A stretch of DNA of 64,000 nucleotides from Brevundimonas sp. (GCF_027484365.1 NZ_JAIXTC010000024.1:26126-90125), one strand, 5' to 3'. Shown: positions 9,454-18,599, counted from the first letter of the stretch. A program made the numbers and translations. Notes: a model not told the origin generated them from the sequence alone.

Positions 9454-10427
9454 GCGTTATCCGCAGCGCCGTGACCGGCGTCGGCTCCTATCTGCCGGAA
9501 CAGGTTGTGACCAACGCCGACCTGGCCGAGTTCGTCGACACCTCCGATGAATGGATCATCGAACGCACCGGCATCCGCCAGCGTCACAGGGCGCGCGACG
9601 ACGAGCCCACCAGTGATCTTGCTTCCGAGGCGGCGCGGCGGGCGCTCGCCGCCGCCGGCAGGACCGCCGCCGACGTCGACATGATCATCGTCGCCACCAC
9701 GACGCCGGACATGACCTTCCCGGCCACCGCCTCGATCGTCCAGCGCAAGATCGGCGCGCCCGTCTGTATCGCCTTCGACGTCCAGGCCGTCTGCTCCGGC
9801 TTCGTCTACGCCCTGAGCGTCGCTGACGGTTTCGTGGCCAGGGGGCTGTCGAAATGCGCCCTGGTCATCGGGGCCGAGGAGATGACCCGGCTGATGGACT
9901 GGACCGACCGCACGACCTGCGTCCTGTTCGGTGACGGGGCCGGGGCGGTCGTGGTCGAACCGCGCGAAGGGCAGGGGACCTCGGCGGACCAGGGCCTGCT
10001 CGGCTTCGCCCTGCGCGCCGACGGGACAAAGACCGATCTGCTCTATGTCGACGGCGGACCGTCGAGCACCGGAACCGTCGGGCATTTGCGGATGGCCGGC
10101 AACCAGGTGTTCCGCCACGCCGTGGTGAACATCGCCGAGGCGATCACCGCCGCCTGCGCCGCCTCAGGCATCACCGTGCCCGAGGTCGACTGGTTCGTTC
10201 CACACCAGGCCAATCAGCGAATCATCAAGGGCGTCGGCGATCGGCTGGGCCTGGACGAGGACAAGGTGATCTCCACCGTCGCCCTCCACGCCAACACCTC
10301 GGCCGCCTCGATCCCGCTCGCGCTCGACGCCGCCATCCAGGACGGCCGGATCAAGAGGGGGGATCTGGTGCTTCTGGAGGCCATGGGCGGCGGTCTGACC
10401 TGGGGCGCATGCGCCTTCCGGCTGTAA
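9450..10427 (+). CDS. fabH: Beta-ketoacyl-ACP synthase III
   Basis: 325 residues. Performs the first condensation of fatty-acid synthesis (acetyl-CoA with malonyl-ACP). The catalytic triad is visible: Cys115 in QAVCSGFVYAL, His252 in WFVPHQANQRI and Asn282 in HANTSAASIPLAL. The N-terminal GVGSYLPEQVVTNADL and C-terminal GGGLTWGACAFRL are typical. GTG 9450 overlaps the plsX stop by four bases. Confidence 0.97.
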   Translation: MSVIRSAVTGVGSYLPEQVVTNADLAEFVDTSDEWIIERTGIRQRHRARDDEPTSDLASEAARRALAAAGRTAADVDMIIVATTTPDMTFPATASIVQRKIGAPVCIAFDVQAVCSGFVYALSVADGFVARGLSKCALVIGAEEMTRLMDWTDRTTCVLFGDGAGAVVVEPREGQGTSADQGLLGFALRADGTKTDLLYVDGGPSSTGTVGHLRMAGNQVFRHAVVNIAEAITAACAASGITVPEVDWFVPHQANQRIIKGVGDRLGLDEDKVISTVALHANTSAASIPLALDAAIQDGRIKRGDLVLLEAMGGGLTWGACAFRL

Positions 10428-10511
10428 TTTCCGCCTGCTGCGACCACGCTGACCTTTGACTTCGCCCGCTTTTCGCCTTCTATGGTATGTCGGGATCAAA
10501 GGGGATGAACC

Positions 10512-10814
10512 TTGGGCGAACTGCAAACCTTGACCCGCGCAGACCTGTGCGAGGCGGTCCATGACGAGGTCGGCCTGTCGCGACAGGAGTGTTCCAGCAT
10601 GGTCGAGCGCACCCTTGAGCTCATCGTGGAGAGCCTTGAGAACGGCGAGACGGTCAAACTGTCCGGATTCGGCGTCTTCCAGGTACGTGAGAAGCGGGCG
10701 CGCATGGGCCGCAATCCGAAAACCGGCGAGCCGGCGGCGATCAATCCGCGCCGCGTCATCAGCTTCCGCGCATCCCAGATCATGAAATCCCGCGTGCACG
10801 GCGCCGGCGTCTGA
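10512..10814 (+). CDS. ihfA: Integration host factor subunit alpha
   Basis: 100 residues. Histone-like DNA-bending protein that works as a heterodimer with IhfB. Diagnostic parts are [20 protein letters not shown], the [25 protein letters not shown] beta-arm region, and [12 protein letters not shown]. The start is TTG 10512 behind AAGGGG; no in-frame ATG precedes the conserved N-terminus. A promoter-like pair TTGACT (10456) and TATGGT (10481) lies upstream, but its 19-base spacing is poor. The stop shares a base with the following merR-type gene. Confidence 0.95.
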   Translation: MGELQTLTRADLCEAVHDEVGLSRQECSSMVERTLELIVESLENGETVKLSGFGVFQVREKRARMGRNPKTGEPAAINPRRVISFRASQIMKSRVHGAGV

Positions 10815-11242
10815 TGGCCAAGGGCCCCGACGCCTTCCGGACCATTTCGGAGGCCGCCGAGGCGGTGGGCGCGCCACAGCATGTGCTGCGGTTCTGGGAG
10901 ACCAAATTCCCGTTCGTCGTCCCGGTGAAACGCGCGGGTGGCAGGCGATTCTACCGGCCCCAGGACATCATTGTGCTGAAGGCCATTCGCAGGCTGCTGC
11001 ACGACGAGGGCCTGACCATCAAGGGCGTGCAGCGGCTGCACAAGGACCAGGGCCTGGCGCGGCTGGCCGCCTATGGCGATCCGGATGCCGCTTTCAGCAT
11101 GGACGCCGAAGCGGCCGCGCCCCCGATGCGGCCGAACGAAACGGTCCCGGCGTCATCCGGGCCGTCCGAGCGGGAACTGCGCGCGATCCTGGCCGATCTG
11201 GAGGGCGCCCGCGCCCGGCTCGACGCCGTTCTGGCGGGCTGA
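10814..11242 (+). CDS. MerR family transcriptional regulator
   Basis: 142 residues. The N-terminal helix-turn-helix ([26 protein letters not shown]) and the [31 protein letters not shown] wing and hinge are typical of MerR. The C-terminal half is short, proline- and alanine-rich, and lacks the cysteines of metal sensors. The gene directly follows ihfA, a conserved pairing in alphaproteobacteria. The effector is unknown. Confidence 0.92.
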   Translation: MAKGPDAFRTISEAAEAVGAPQHVLRFWETKFPFVVPVKRAGGRRFYRPQDIIVLKAIRRLLHDEGLTIKGVQRLHKDQGLARLAAYGDPDAAFSMDAEAAAPPMRPNETVPASSGPSERELRAILADLEGARARLDAVLAG

Positions 11243-11276
11243 CCCCGGCCATCGAACGCCGGGTGCGTTTTCTCGT

Positions 11277-11305
11277 TTGCGGCGACGCCAACCCCCCGCT
11301 ATAGG
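11277..11305 (+). promoter_or_regulatory. Promoter of tRNA-Pro(GGG)
   Basis: A -35-like TTGCGG (11277-11282) and a -10-like TATAGG (11300-11305) are separated by 17 bases and end 10 bases before the tRNA 5' end. Confidence 0.5.
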
Positions 11306-11315
11306 ACCGGCCTCT

Positions 11316-11392
<77 letters not shown>

Positions 11393-11422
11393 TCTTCCTT
11401 TGCAGGAAAATGAGTCGGCTGG

Positions 11423-11447
11423 AGGGGTCGCTTTCGGGCGACCCCTT
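11423..11447 (+). terminator. Terminator after tRNA-Pro(GGG)
   Basis: A perfect 9-bp stem AGGGGTCGC/GCGACCCCT with a 6-base loop, followed shortly by CATTTTC. It lies 31 bases after the tRNA. Confidence 0.65.
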
Positions 11448-11491
11448 CTGCATTTTCGCGAGGCGGCCGCTCGCTGATCGAGCGAGGCGTT

Positions 11492-11704
11492 CTACCGCTT
11501 CCTGAGGAACGGCTTCCCCTCCGCCCAGGACATCAGCGGCAGCAGGGGCACGCCCCACAGGGTTCCGGCGAGGCCGTAGAACAGCAGGGTCGCGACCGGA
11601 TGATCGGGCACGTGGGCTCCGACGGCGATGACCAGCCAGACGTAAACGCCGAGGAAGACCAGGATCCCGACCGAGGCGACGGCACGGCGTGCGCGCAGCC
11701 CCAT
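11492..11704 (-). CDS. DUF2842 family small membrane protein
   Basis: 70 residues from ATG 11704; a longer reading to 11767 would overlap the neighbour and is rejected. Two membrane segments are visible (VGILVFLGVYVWLVIAVGA and LLFYGLAGTLWGVPLLPLM), with the W-G-x-P-L-x-P-L pattern of DUF2842, an uncharacterised alphaproteobacterial family. The ATG shares one base with the stop of the upstream gene, so both are likely one transcript. Confidence 0.85.
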   Translation of the reverse strand: MGLRARRAVASVGILVFLGVYVWLVIAVGAHVPDHPVATLLFYGLAGTLWGVPLLPLMSWAEGKPFLRKR

Positions 11705-11967
11705 CAGCGGGTGTTCCGGAACAGATAGTAGGTGACCAGGCCCAGGATCGATCCTGCGCCGGACCACAGGGTCCAGCCGAACTCATCCATCGTCGAGGCC
11801 CCGAACACCCGCACGGCGAGGAACCAGCCGCAGGCCGCCCCGGTGAAGGCCACCAGGGATGCGGCGAACAATCCGCGGCGTCCGGTCAGCAGGTCGGCGA
11901 TCCACGCCAGAACGAAGGCGCCCCCGATGGCGAGTACGATATCGGCGTATTGCAGCACTGATTCCAA
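11704..11967 (-). CDS. Small membrane protein (GlsB/YeaQ-like)
   Basis: 87 residues from TTG 11967, which has TGGAGG 8 bases upstream; ATG 12045 would add 26 residues without hydrophobic character. It has three hydrophobic stretches (ADIVLAIGGAFVLAWIADLL, AASLVAFTGAACGWFLAV, WSGAGSILGLVTYYLF). The layout of glycine-rich membrane segments resembles transglycosylase-associated (GlsB/YeaQ) proteins, but the match is loose. It is coupled to the DUF2842 gene by a TGATG junction. Confidence 0.7.
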   Translation of the reverse strand: MESVLQYADIVLAIGGAFVLAWIADLLTGRRGLFAASLVAFTGAACGWFLAVRVFGASTMDEFGWTLWSGAGSILGLVTYYLFRNTR

Positions 11968-12101
11968 AACGGGGCCTCCAGGCAGGCCGGCTTGCGACCT
12001 TGCGTCATGACTTCGGACTTTGATCTCGCCACGATCGAAGTGCATACCGCCCCGGTCGTCACGAAGGACGACACTGTATCCGTTGGAGCGTCGGGCGTCG
12101 A

Positions 12102-13193
12102 ATGAGCCGTTTCGGAAGTCGGGACCAGTCGAAAGCCGTCGCCATCTGGCTATTTTTCTGCGCCGCCATGGTGTTCGCCATGGTGGTCATCGGTGGCATC
12201 ACGCGACTGACGGGCTCGGGCCTGTCGATCACGGAATGGAAGCCGATCATGGGCGCCTTGCCGCCGCTGAACGCGGCGGACTGGGCCGAGGCCTTCGAGA
12301 AGTACAGGGCAATCCCGCAGTACGCCCAGGTCAACGCGGGCATGAGCCTGTCGGAATTCCAGGGCATCTTCTGGTGGGAGTGGCTGCACCGGCTGTTCGG
12401 ACGGCTGATCGGCATGGCGTTCGCCCTGCCGTTCTTCGCCTTCATGGCCTTCCGGCTTTTGTCCGAACGGTCGTTCCTGGGCCGTATGGCGATTCCGACG
12501 CGGTTGATCTGGCGCTGCGCCGTCCTGCTGGCCCTGGGCGGGCTTCAGGGGCTGATCGGCTGGTGGATGGTGTCTTCGGGTCTGTCCGAACGGGTCGATG
12601 TCGCGCCCGAGCGGCTGGCGACCCACCTGGGCCTGGCCCTGATCATCTTCGCCGGCCTGATCTGGACCGGGCTTGAGGCCTGGTCAGGAGAGGAGCATTC
12701 GCGCTCGCCCGCGGGCTGGAGCCGGGGCGCCGCCATCCTGTTGGGCGCGGTCTTCGTCCAGTGCCTGCTCGGCGGCCTCGTCGCCGGGGCCAAGGCCGGT
12801 TTCATCTATACCGACTGGCCCCTGATGAACGGCGACATCCTGGCGCCTGTCGACTGGGGTCTGGGCGGGCTGGCCTTCCTGCACGATCACGCCCTGGTCC
12901 AGTTCAATCACCGGATCGTCGCCTATGCCCTGCTGATCGGCGGGACGGTCTATGCGGTCCAGGCCTGGCGCTGGCGGCTGGCCGAAGGATTGGGAGTGTC
13001 GGCCTTCGTCGTGGCGGGCGCGCTTTGGATGCAGGCGGCGCTCGGGATCGTGACCCTGATCCACGCCGTGCCCATGTGGCTGGGCGGGCTGCATCAGGCG
13101 GGGGCGGCCATCGTCCTGGCGCTGGTGACAGCCAATCTGTGGCTGGTGCGGCGGTCGCAACCGCGGCTTTTCATGTCCGGACCACGTCGATAG
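12102..13193 (+). CDS. ctaA: Heme A synthase (COX15 type)
   Basis: 363 residues with eight predicted membrane helices. Oxidises the C8 methyl of heme O to give heme A for cytochrome c oxidase. Conserved motifs are [18 protein letters not shown] at the N-terminus, [14 protein letters not shown] with the heme-ligand histidine, and [14 protein letters not shown] and [16 protein letters not shown] with later histidines. The length and motifs place it in the alphaproteobacterial/mitochondrial type without the cysteine pair of Bacillus CtaA. No other cytochrome oxidase gene lies in the window. Confidence 0.95.
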   Translation: MSRFGSRDQSKAVAIWLFFCAAMVFAMVVIGGITRLTGSGLSITEWKPIMGALPPLNAADWAEAFEKYRAIPQYAQVNAGMSLSEFQGIFWWEWLHRLFGRLIGMAFALPFFAFMAFRLLSERSFLGRMAIPTRLIWRCAVLLALGGLQGLIGWWMVSSGLSERVDVAPERLATHLGLALIIFAGLIWTGLEAWSGEEHSRSPAGWSRGAAILLGAVFVQCLLGGLVAGAKAGFIYTDWPLMNGDILAPVDWGLGGLAFLHDHALVQFNHRIVAYALLIGGTVYAVQAWRWRLAEGLGVSAFVVAGALWMQAALGIVTLIHAVPMWLGGLHQAGAAIVLALVTANLWLVRRSQPRLFMSGPRR

Positions 13194-13206
13194 GCAGTCC
13201 AGATGT

Positions 13207-13224
13207 ACGGTATTTTAATACCGT
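13207..13224. repeat. Perfect A+T-rich palindrome between ctaA and rplM
   Basis: ACGGTATT-TT-AATACCGT, 8-bp arms with a 2-base centre, 14 bases after the ctaA stop and 58 bases before the rplM -35 element. It lacks a T run, so it is not a typical terminator. It could be an operator or a processing signal. Confidence 0.6.
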
Positions 13225-13281
13225 TGCTGGAAACTCGTTCTAGATCAGTGCACTAGCCCATCTTGCGCGCTTACTTCGGCA

Positions 13282-13310
13282 TTGACGCCTGTGGACGTTT
13301 CCCCTACTAG
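13282..13310 (+). promoter_or_regulatory. Promoter of rplM-rpsI
   Basis: TTGACG (13282-13287) and TACTAG (13305-13310) are separated by exactly 17 bases, a close match to a sigma-70 promoter. It leaves a leader of about 60 bases before the rplM ATG at 13378. Confidence 0.65.
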
Positions 13311-13377
13311 CGCGCCTTCGCTCGCTTCGGCCCGTCCGGAGCGACCCCGTTTCGCCTCCTATTTCAGGAACCACCTC

Positions 13378-13854
13378 ATGCTGAAGAGCACCACGGCTGC
13401 CTTGAAGCCGTCCGAGGTCGAGAGGAAGTGGATCCACATCGACGCTGAAGGCGTCGTCGTGGGCCGTCTCGCGACCTTCATCGCCATGCGTCTGCGCGGC
13501 AAGCATCTGCCGACCTACACCCCCCACGTGGACTCGGGCGACTATGTCGTCGTGACCAACGTCGACAAGGTCGTGTTCACCGGCAAGAAGCTGACCGACA
13601 AGGTCTACTATCGCCACACCGGCCACCCGGGCGGCGTCAAGTCGACGACCCCGCAGAAGGTCCTGAACGGCCGCTTCCCCGAGCGCGTGCTCGAGAAGGC
13701 CGTCGAGCGCATGATGCCCAAGGAAAGCCCGCTGGCGCGCACCCAGATGACGCACCTGCGCCTGTTCGCCGGCTCGGCCCACGAGCACGACGCCCAGCAG
13801 CCCGAGACCATCGACTTCGCCGGCCGCTCGGCCAAGAACACCCGGAGCATCTGA
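13378..13854 (+). CDS. rplM: 50S ribosomal protein L13
   Basis: 158 residues. Early-assembly large-subunit protein. Motifs: [38 protein letters not shown] and [23 protein letters not shown] 13378 follows CAGGAA; the frame is open up to 13282 but those codons precede the conserved N-terminus and overlap the promoter. It is longer than E. coli L13 (142) by a short C-terminal tail. It pairs with rpsI, as in most bacteria. Confidence 0.97.
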   Translation: MLKSTTAALKPSEVERKWIHIDAEGVVVGRLATFIAMRLRGKHLPTYTPHVDSGDYVVVTNVDKVVFTGKKLTDKVYYRHTGHPGGVKSTTPQKVLNGRFPERVLEKAVERMMPKESPLARTQMTHLRLFAGSAHEHDAQQPETIDFAGRSAKNTRSI

Positions 13855-13856
13855 GC

Positions 13857-14357
13857 ATGACCGACGTCACTCAAGACACCGCGACCGGCTTCGACGCCCT
13901 CAAGGGCCTCGGCGTTTCGGACAACGGCTACGACAACTCGGCTCCGGTCTATGTCCGCAAGGTCGACGCCCAGGGCCGCGCCTATTCGACCGGCAAGCGC
14001 AAGAACGCGATCGCCCGCGTCTGGGTCATGCCCGGCACCGGCAAGTTCACCATCAACGGCAAGGATCAGCTGCAGTATTTCGCCCGCGAAATCCTGCGCA
14101 TGATGATCGCCCAGCCCCTGGTCGTCTGCGGTCGCGAGACCGAATTCGACGTGGTCTGCACCGTTGAAGGTTCGGGCCTGTCGGGCCAGGCCGGCGCCAT
14201 CCGCCACGGCCTGTCGCACGCCCTGACCCACTACGAGCCGGCCCTGCGCCCGGTCCTGAAGCCGCACGGCTTCCTGACCCGCGACAGCCGCGTCGTCGAG
14301 CGCAAGAAGTACGGCCGCGCCAAGGCCCGCCGTTCGTTCCAGTTCTCGAAGCGCTAA
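13857..14357 (+). CDS. rpsI: 30S ribosomal protein S9
   Basis: 166 residues. The core begins at [20 protein letters not shown] and ends with the conserved [29 protein letters not shown] tail that reaches the ribosomal P site (C-terminal SKR). The first ~40 residues are an acidic extension seen in other alphaproteobacterial S9 proteins. It starts two bases after the rplM stop and is followed by a strong terminator. Confidence 0.97.
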   Translation: MTDVTQDTATGFDALKGLGVSDNGYDNSAPVYVRKVDAQGRAYSTGKRKNAIARVWVMPGTGKFTINGKDQLQYFAREILRMMIAQPLVVCGRETEFDVVCTVEGSGLSGQAGAIRHGLSHALTHYEPALRPVLKPHGFLTRDSRVVERKKYGRAKARRSFQFSKR

Positions 14358-14385
14358 GCCGTTTCGCGAAAGCGATTACGAAACG

Positions 14386-14416
14386 GGGCGCTTCGGGAAA
14401 CCGGAGCGCCCTTTTT
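14386..14416 (+). terminator. Rho-independent terminator of rplM-rpsI
   Basis: An 11-bp stem GGGCGCTTCGG/CCGGAGCGCCC (one G-U pair) with a GAAA loop, directly followed by TTTTTC. Confidence 0.9.
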
Positions 14417-14429
14417 CTATGGTGTCATC

Positions 14430-14666
14430 ATGAAACGGATCGCAGTCACCGGAGCCGATAGAGACCCCTCCGGCGCCCATTTTCTAGTCGAAGCCGCGCT
14501 GGCCGCCTGCGGCGGCGTTGTTGTCGGCGAGAGGATCGTGATTTTCCTTATCGACGAACCCCTCGAGTGCGAGGCGATCGTTCAGACCTATCCTGGGTGG
14601 GAACCACATCTGTTTGGCCGGGAGGCCGGACAGTGGAAGAGCCCCGCCGGAGACCAAAGCCAATGA
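14430..14666 (+). CDS. Small hypothetical protein (78 aa), coupled to argC
   Basis: The frame begins 14 bases after the rpsI terminator and its TGA overlaps the argC ATG as ATGA (14663-14666), the junction type used by real operons in this genome. The product (MKRIAVTGADRDPSGAHFLV, hydrophobic CGGVVVGERIVIFLIDEPLE) matches no family I know. There is no clear ribosome binding site before 14430. It may be a leader-type gene for argC or simply open frame. Confidence 0.45.
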   Translation: MKRIAVTGADRDPSGAHFLVEAALAACGGVVVGERIVIFLIDEPLECEAIVQTYPGWEPHLFGREAGQWKSPAGDQSQ

Positions 14667-15625
14667 CCCACACCATCTTCATCGACGGCGAGGCCGGGAC
14701 CACGGGGCTGGAGATCCGGCAGCGGCTGGAGGGCCGGACGGACCTGGCGTTCATCTCCCTGACCGGCGACCGTCGCAAGGCCCCGGCCGCGCGCGCGGAG
14801 GCGCTGAACGCCGCCGACGCCGTGATCCTGTGCCTGCCCGACGAGGCGGCGAAGGAGGCGGTGGCCATGATCGAGAACACGACGACGCGGGTCATCGACG
14901 CCTCGACCGCCTTCCGCACCGCCACCGGCTGGACCTATGGCTTCCCTGAGATGGACGCCGTCCAGCGCGGCGAGATCATCGGCTCTCGTCGGGTGTCGAA
15001 CCCCGGCTGCTACCCGACCGGCTTCATCGGCCTGATGCGGCCGCTGGTGAAGGCCGGGCTTGTGCCCGCCGACTGGCCGGTGACGGTCAATGCGGTCAGC
15101 GGCTACTCCGGCGGCGGAAAATCAATGATTGCCGAGTTCGAACAGGCCCCCCGGTCAAGCCGGGGGGTGACGATGGGCGCGCCGGCCTTCCGCGCCTATG
15201 GCCTGTCGCTGCAGCACAAACATGTGCCGGAGATGACCCGGCATTCGGGCCTGAAGCACGACGTCCTGTTCGCCCCGGCCGTCGGCGCCTGGCGCCAGGG
15301 GATGCTGGTCGAGGTCCCCCTGCAGCTCGCGGCCCTGCCGGAGACGCCGTCGATCGACCGTCTGCACGGCGCCCTCGTCGAGGCCTATGACGGCTGCCGC
15401 TTCGTCGAGGTGGCGGGGCTGGACGAGACGGCGGCCATGACCGGAGTGGATCCAGAGGGGCTGAACGGCACCAACAGCCTCCGTCTGCACGTGTTCGGCA
15501 ACCGCGACGGCTCCCAGGCGCGTCTGGTCGCCCTGCTCGACAACCTCGGCAAGGGGGCCTCGGGCGCGGCGGTGCAGAACCTGAACCTGATGCTGGGGCT
15601 GGACGAGGCGACAGGGCTGAACTGA
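14663..15625 (+). CDS. argC: N-acetyl-gamma-glutamyl-phosphate reductase (type 2)
   Basis: 320 residues. The third arginine-biosynthesis enzyme reduces acetylglutamyl phosphate with NADPH. The start IFIDGEAGTTGLEIRQRL is the nucleotide-binding loop of the short type 2 enzymes, the catalytic cysteine lies in SNPGCYPTGF, and NAVSGYSGGGK and the HKHVPEM histidine follow. ATG 14663 is chosen because the conserved first strand begins four residues later. It stands apart from other arg genes, as is common in alphaproteobacteria. Confidence 0.95.
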   Translation: MTHTIFIDGEAGTTGLEIRQRLEGRTDLAFISLTGDRRKAPAARAEALNAADAVILCLPDEAAKEAVAMIENTTTRVIDASTAFRTATGWTYGFPEMDAVQRGEIIGSRRVSNPGCYPTGFIGLMRPLVKAGLVPADWPVTVNAVSGYSGGGKSMIAEFEQAPRSSRGVTMGAPAFRAYGLSLQHKHVPEMTRHSGLKHDVLFAPAVGAWRQGMLVEVPLQLAALPETPSIDRLHGALVEAYDGCRFVEVAGLDETAAMTGVDPEGLNGTNSLRLHVFGNRDGSQARLVALLDNLGKGASGAAVQNLNLMLGLDEATGLN

Positions 15626-15665
15626 GGCTTGAAACCCTGCACGGCTTGCCGACGTATAGAGGATC

Positions 15666-16169
15666 ATGACCCACGTTCTCACGACCTCACGCCGGACCCT
15701 TCTGCTCGGCGGAGCCGCGCTCGCCCTGGGCGCCTGCACCTCGGGCGAGGCCGACGCCTCCGTGGCGCAGTACGCCAGCTCGCCATTTCGCCGGCTGACC
15801 GATGCCCAATGGCGTCAGCGCCTGCCGGGCCTCAGCTATGATGTCCTGCGTCACGAGGCCACCGAACGGCCCTTCACCAGTCCGCTGAACGATGAGCACA
15901 GGGCAGGGACGTTCGTGTGCCGCGGCTGCGACCTGCCGTTGTTCCAGTCGCGGACCAAGTTCGATTCAGGCACCGGCTGGCCGAGCTTCTACGACTACAT
16001 CCCCGGCTCTCTGGGCATGAAGCAGGATTTCGCCATCGGCATTCCCCGCACCGAGTACCATTGCGCCCGCTGTCTGGGGCATCAGGGCCATGTGTTCGAC
16101 GACGGTCCGCGTCCGACCGGCAAGCGCTATTGCAACAACGGCGTGGCCCTGACCTTCAGGCCCGCCTAG
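15666..16169 (+). CDS. msrB: Peptide-methionine (R)-S-oxide reductase, exported lipoprotein
   Basis: 167 residues. Repairs R-methionine sulfoxide in proteins. The N-terminus has SRRTLLLGGAALALGAC, a twin-arginine signal with a lipobox (Cys24), so it should act in the cell envelope. The MsrB domain has the zinc cysteines C85, C88, C133 and C136, GTGWPSF, and the catalytic cysteine C156 in KRYCNNG (usual: RYCxNS). The stop shares the CTAG tetranucleotide (16166-16169) with the stop of the convergent membrane protein gene. Confidence 0.94.
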   Translation: MTHVLTTSRRTLLLGGAALALGACTSGEADASVAQYASSPFRRLTDAQWRQRLPGLSYDVLRHEATERPFTSPLNDEHRAGTFVCRGCDLPLFQSRTKFDSGTGWPSFYDYIPGSLGMKQDFAIGIPRTEYHCARCLGHQGHVFDDGPRPTGKRYCNNGVALTFRPA

Positions 16170-16540
16170 GCGCGACGGGCTTTCAGGGCCGACTCGACCG
16201 TCACCCCGGCCATAACCGAGGCGATGATGATCAGCAGACCGTAGTCATGGCCGCTCCAGATCAGCGGGATCACGGCGAACAGCATGACGACGATCGGGAA
16301 ACCGCCGGCCCAGACCGCCGTCGCCGGTGTGTCGAGATTGATCATCGGCGGCGTCACCCGACCCAGACGGCCTGCCATCATCCCGTTGCCGATGACGAAG
16401 GCGACGACACAGATCACGGCGATGACCGGATATTTGATCGCCCCGCCGGGCGCTCCGAACACCGCTGCGGTCGTGATCAGCAGGATCAGGGCGATCAGGG
16501 TCGAGACGGACAGCAGGAGGTTGGGTTCCAGACGCTTCAA
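16166..16540 (-). CDS. Small membrane protein of unknown function (124 aa)
   Basis: The start is TTG 16540, overlapping the phaC stop as TTGA; a longer reading upstream would run through phaC. The protein has four hydrophobic segments (LLLSVSTLIALILLITTAAVF, KYPVIAVICVVAFVIGNGMM, AVWAGGFPIVVMLFAVIPLIW, YGLLIIIASVMAGVTV). I do not recognise the family. Tight coupling to phaC suggests cotranscription, but a link to polyhydroxyalkanoate metabolism is only inferred from position. Confidence 0.75.
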   Translation of the reverse strand: MKRLEPNLLLSVSTLIALILLITTAAVFGAPGGAIKYPVIAVICVVAFVIGNGMMAGRLGRVTPPMINLDTPATAVWAGGFPIVVMLFAVIPLIWSGHDYGLLIIIASVMAGVTVESALKARRA

Positions 16541-18513
16541 GACTTCACTTTCACATAGGAGCCGGGGGCCGGTTCGATAGGCGTCAGCGGACCCTTGTTC
16601 GGGTCGCGGGCGGAGACCATGTCGCCCGACCTTTCGGCCAGCCAGGCCGCCCAGTGGTTCCACCAGCTGCCCGGATGCTCCACCGCGCCCGCCTGCCATT
16701 CGGCGAGGGAGCCGGGCAGGGCGGCGTTGGTCCAGTGCTGGTATTTGTTGGCGCCGGGCGGATTGATCACCCCGGCGATATGGCCGGATCCGGCCAGTGT
16801 CAGGGTCACCGCCGCATTCGAGAAGGCCCTGGCCGAGCGATAGACCGAGTTCATCGGCGCGATATGGTCCTCGCGACTGGCCTGGAAATAGAGCGGGATC
16901 TTCACCTTCGAGAGGTCGACCTTGATTCCGCCGATCTCGAACTCGCCCCGCGACAGCTTGTTCTGGCCGTACATGGAGCGGAGGTAGTCCATGTGCAGCT
17001 TCTTCGGCATGCGGGTCTGGTCGGCGTTCCAGAACAGCAGGTCGAAGGCGGCCGGCGACTTGCCCATCAGATAGTTGGACACGAAGAACGACCAGATCAG
17101 GTCGTTGGCGCGCAGCGCATTAAAGGTCTCGGCCATGGCCGCGCCGGGCAGGACCCCGCCCGCCGCGTCCATCTGCTGCTCGACCTCGTTCAGCCAGTGC
17201 TCGTCGGTGAACAGCAACAGGTCGCCGGCCTCGGCGAAGTCATGCTGGGCGGCGAAGAAGGTGGTGGCGGCGACGCGTGTGTCCTTCTTCGCGGCCATAT
17301 GGGCCAGGGCCGCGCCCATCAGGGTTCCGCCGATGCAGTAGCCGACAGTGTTGACCGTCTTCGAGCCGGTCTGTTCCAGGGTCTTCTCGACCGCGCGGTA
17401 GATGCCCTTGTCGAGGTATTCGTCGAAGCCGAAGTCCGCCTTGTCCCTGTCCGGATTGACCCAGGAACAGACGAAGACGGTGAAGCCCTGGGCCGACAGC
17501 CAGCGGATCAGGGAGTTCTCCGGCTGCAGGTCCATGATGTAGAATTTGTTGATCCAGGGCGGGAAGATCAGCAGCGGGACCGCGTGCTGTTTCTCTGTCG
17601 CTGCGTCGAACTGGATCAGTTCGAACAGTTCGTCGCGCCAGACGACCTGACCGGGGGCGGTAGCGACGTTCTCGCCGACGACGAACTTGCCGTAGTCGGC
17701 CTGGCTGATTTTCAGCTTGCCCATGCCGCGTTCCAGGTCGGCGGCGAAATTCTGCATCCCCTTCACCAGCGATTCGCCGTTCGTCTCCTGCATCGCCTTC
17801 AGGGCGGCAGGGTTGGAGGCGAGGAAGTTCGACGGCGAGAAGGCGTCGGTCAGCAGTTTGGTGAAGAATTCGGCGCGGCGCTTGGTGCGCGGGTCGACAT
17901 TCTCGACCGAAGAGACCAGCCCGTTCATCCAGTCCGAGGTGACCAGATAGGACTGGCGCATGACGTCGAACATCGGGTTCTCGGACCAGGCCGGGTCCTT
18001 GAATCGCTTGTCCTTGGACGGGGCCGGCGGTTCTTCGCCCGAGACCCGACGCGTCGTGGACGCCCACAGGTCCATATAGCGGTTGAACAGGTCGGCCTGG
18101 GCCGCGAACAGCTTGTCGGGCCGGGACGCAAGACTGGTCATCACCGAATTCATCGCCGGACCGACATTGAATGGGTCGGGCGACAGGGCGGCGGGACGGT
18201 CGGCCTGCGACAGGGCGGCCTCGGCGATCGCCGACTGGGCCGTCATCGCCGCCCGGGCCAGGTTCAGCGACAGCGCCTCCAGCATCTCCCTCTGATCAGC
18301 GCCGGGGAAGGCGAAGGGGTTTTCCGCCGGTGGCGGCGTGGGCTCTGGCGGGGGCGGGGCGGGTGCAGGTTCCGCAGTGGGCAGGACTTTCGCCTCGGTG
18401 GCCGGCGTCTTCGCACGCGGCGCACGGGGCTTTGCGGAGGTCGGGCGGCCGGACTTTCGGGGGGCCTTGGCAGCCGCCAGCGGCTCGGGCGGTTTCGTCG
18501 GTGTCTTGGCCAT
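16537..18513 (-). CDS. phaC: Class I poly(3-hydroxyalkanoate) synthase
   Basis: 658 residues. Polymerises hydroxyacyl-CoA into PHA granules. The PhaC box GYCIGG carries the catalytic Cys393; Asp549 (REDH) and His578 (GSGHIAGV) complete the triad. PPWINKFYIMDL and GFTVFVCSWVNPD are class I signatures. The first ~65 residues are an unusual lysine/alanine/proline-rich tail (KAPRKSGRPTSAKPRAPRAK) resembling phasin or histone H1-like linkers, which could help granule or DNA association. No phaA, phaB or phaZ is nearby. Confidence 0.97.
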   Translation of the reverse strand: MAKTPTKPPEPLAAAKAPRKSGRPTSAKPRAPRAKTPATEAKVLPTAEPAPAPPPPEPTPPPAENPFAFPGADQREMLEALSLNLARAAMTAQSAIAEAALSQADRPAALSPDPFNVGPAMNSVMTSLASRPDKLFAAQADLFNRYMDLWASTTRRVSGEEPPAPSKDKRFKDPAWSENPMFDVMRQSYLVTSDWMNGLVSSVENVDPRTKRRAEFFTKLLTDAFSPSNFLASNPAALKAMQETNGESLVKGMQNFAADLERGMGKLKISQADYGKFVVGENVATAPGQVVWRDELFELIQFDAATEKQHAVPLLIFPPWINKFYIMDLQPENSLIRWLSAQGFTVFVCSWVNPDRDKADFGFDEYLDKGIYRAVEKTLEQTGSKTVNTVGYCIGGTLMGAALAHMAAKKDTRVAATTFFAAQHDFAEAGDLLLFTDEHWLNEVEQQMDAAGGVLPGAAMAETFNALRANDLIWSFFVSNYLMGKSPAAFDLLFWNADQTRMPKKLHMDYLRSMYGQNKLSRGEFEIGGIKVDLSKVKIPLYFQASREDHIAPMNSVYRSARAFSNAAVTLTLAGSGHIAGVINPPGANKYQHWTNAALPGSLAEWQAGAVEHPGSWWNHWAAWLAERSGDMVSARDPNKGPLTPIEPAPGSYVKVKS

Positions 18514-18599
18514 GGGGTCCTCCGAGCGCTTCCGTTTCGACGCGGGGCGTGTGCTCCGCCCTTCCGCCTGTCACGATCATGGCTTAGACCGGGGCCGAA

